A DNA stretch of 64,000 bases, from the NCBI GenBank assembly GCA_949152475.1, contig OX424558.1, forward strand, positions 40,106,751 through 40,170,750, read 5' to 3'. Shown here in pieces: positions 62,930 through 64,000 of the stretch. Position 1 is the stretch's first letter. Every line of letters starts with the position of its first letter. Under the pieces are notes generated by a model. It did no database searches and was not told the DNA's origin. It was given only the letters and a program-made list of their open reading frames with translations. The stretch is from Terebella lapidaria (lineage: Eukaryota > Annelida > Polychaeta > Terebellida > Terebellidae). A program made the translations under genes and the position numbers.

Positions 62930-64000
62930 CGAAGAGAGGTCAGGAAATGAAACGCCCTGACTGTGTTGTGTTGGTGTTAATAAGTTGTTGGGCAGTTGTA
63001 TACTAATTCCATCAGATGTACAGTAGAAACAACTACATCTAACACACTGTCTGCCCCTGATGACGCTAGTGTGTTTTTGGATAAACTATTTGGTCGGGCT
63101 TTATTTCTGTTGCAAAATGTTGTATTTTACGTTTGTTATTGGCGTCATCAAAATCTGACTGTATTGGTGGTAATAGATTGACATGATTGATACCTACATT
63201 CATACCACTGAGTCGGTGTACAGTAGAAACAACTACATTTAACACACTGTCTGATGACGCCAGTGAGTCTGACGACGCCAGTGTGTCTTTTGATAAACTA
63301 TTTGGTCGAGCTTTGTTTCTGTTGCAAAATGTTGTATTTTACCTTTGTTATTGGCATCATCAAAATCTGACTGTATTGGTAGTAATAGATTGATACCTAC
63401 AATCATATCACTGAGTCGGCGTCACTGCTCACGGACGTCAAATCTGTTCCGGAGGACACCATCAACTCAGTAGTCTTTTGGCTTGTGATTGGGTACCTAT
63501 GTACTTGTCATGCACATATTTCACGGGGTTTGTTCCGGATTTCTGCATTGTTTTAGTAAGCATGGTAAGTTGTTGGGCAGTTGTGCACTAATTCCATGTG
63601 GTGTACAATAGGAACAACTACAATTACACACTGTCTGTCCCTGCTGGCGCCAGTGTGGCTTCAGATATAAAAGTTTCGTCGGGCTTTGTTTCTATTCCGA
63701 AAGTGTTTGATGTTACGTTTTTTATTGACATCATCAAAATTTAGTTATAAGCGGTATAGGTTCCAATTCATAAAATCATTCACCGTAATTTCAGGATCTG
63801 TGGTATCATTGGGAATGATGAATTTTGCATAGTGCATGAAACTTACTGCAGGCAGTACACATCGTAAGGCTATGAATGCAAGTATCAATCTATTACCACC
63901 AATACAGCCAAATTTTGATGATTCCAATAGCAAACTTAAAATCCAACATTTTGCAATAGAAACAAAGCCCCACCAAATAACTTACCAAAAGACACACTGG
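62930..64000. repeat. Tandem and inverted copies of the window-edge repeat
   Basis: Direct copies of about 220 bp start near 62,990, 63,210 and 63,580 (tgtacagtagaaacaactac; cagtgtg...gataaactatttggtcgggc). About 63,730-64,000 is the same family inverted (complement of ttggtaagttatttggtggg at the window end). Short frames encoding LFGRALFLLQNVVFYV appear twice but are repeat-driven. The window ends inside the repeat. Confidence 0.75.

Overview
This window is eukaryotic nuclear DNA built almost entirely of transposable elements in many generations of nesting. I find no host protein-coding gene, rRNA or tRNA gene that I can defend. The mix (long-LTR Ty3/gypsy element, RNase-H-bearing I/Nimb-type LINE, Tx1/L1-like LINE remnants, Penelope-like fragments, a tRNA-headed SINE, TTAA and foldback TIR elements, and AGGTCA-rich minisatellites) fits a marine invertebrate, most likely a mollusc or similar lophotrochozoan. 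That taxonomic placement is inference.

Layout. 1-5 kb: dispersed repeat, decayed Tx1-like LINE and Penelope-like (PLE) pieces, a 5'-truncated LINE end. 5-9 kb: a dispersed repeat unit broken by a 1,020-bp TIR element (9-bp duplication, uninterrupted paralogues elsewhere in the window), then two TTAA-flanked palindromic elements sharing one TTAA. 9.5-13.5 kb: LINE and PLE pieces, tandem repeats. 13,536-26,075: a nearly intact 12.5-kb gypsy element with 1,388-bp LTRs, gag, pol (by -1 frameshift) and two additional C2H2 zinc-finger ORFs, each behind its own TATA promoter. 26-38 kb: dispersed-repeat copies, Tx1-like ORF2 3' halves, a duplicated spliced-looking gene fragment, GC-rich minisatellite. 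38-54 kb: one Tx1-like LINE split by two later insertions, a full-length Nimb-type LINE (38,446-44,141, minus strand, 19-bp target duplication) in its ORF1, and a 7.8-kb TIR element (44,760-52,592) in its endonuclease codons. 54-64 kb: PLE copies (one with inverted terminal repeats, one broken by a SINE), a 518-bp TIR element, another LINE with ORF1 and RT remnants, and a tandem/inverted repeat that also begins the window.

Most interesting candidate. The gypsy element has three promoter modules of the same design (CCAAT box, CACGTG E-box, TATA box; two of them also have a TGACGTCA CRE): one in the LTR, one before each zinc-finger ORF. The two extra proteins both start with C2H2 fingers. I infer an LTR retroelement that acquired a DNA-binding gene, duplicated it with an LTR-like promoter, and may regulate itself or its host with it. 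LTRs differ at only about four positions, so the insertion is young and may be active.

Second candidate. The 7.8-kb TIR element encodes, in both inverted arms, pieces of an unclassified protein whose EAD / DTDVLVLAV / CDSxxSFxGxGKK series resembles the FEN1/XPG nuclease signature, followed by a cysteine-rich tail. Its interior holds a palindromic TCGTATATACGA satellite and a 134-bp minisatellite made of nuclear-receptor-type half sites.
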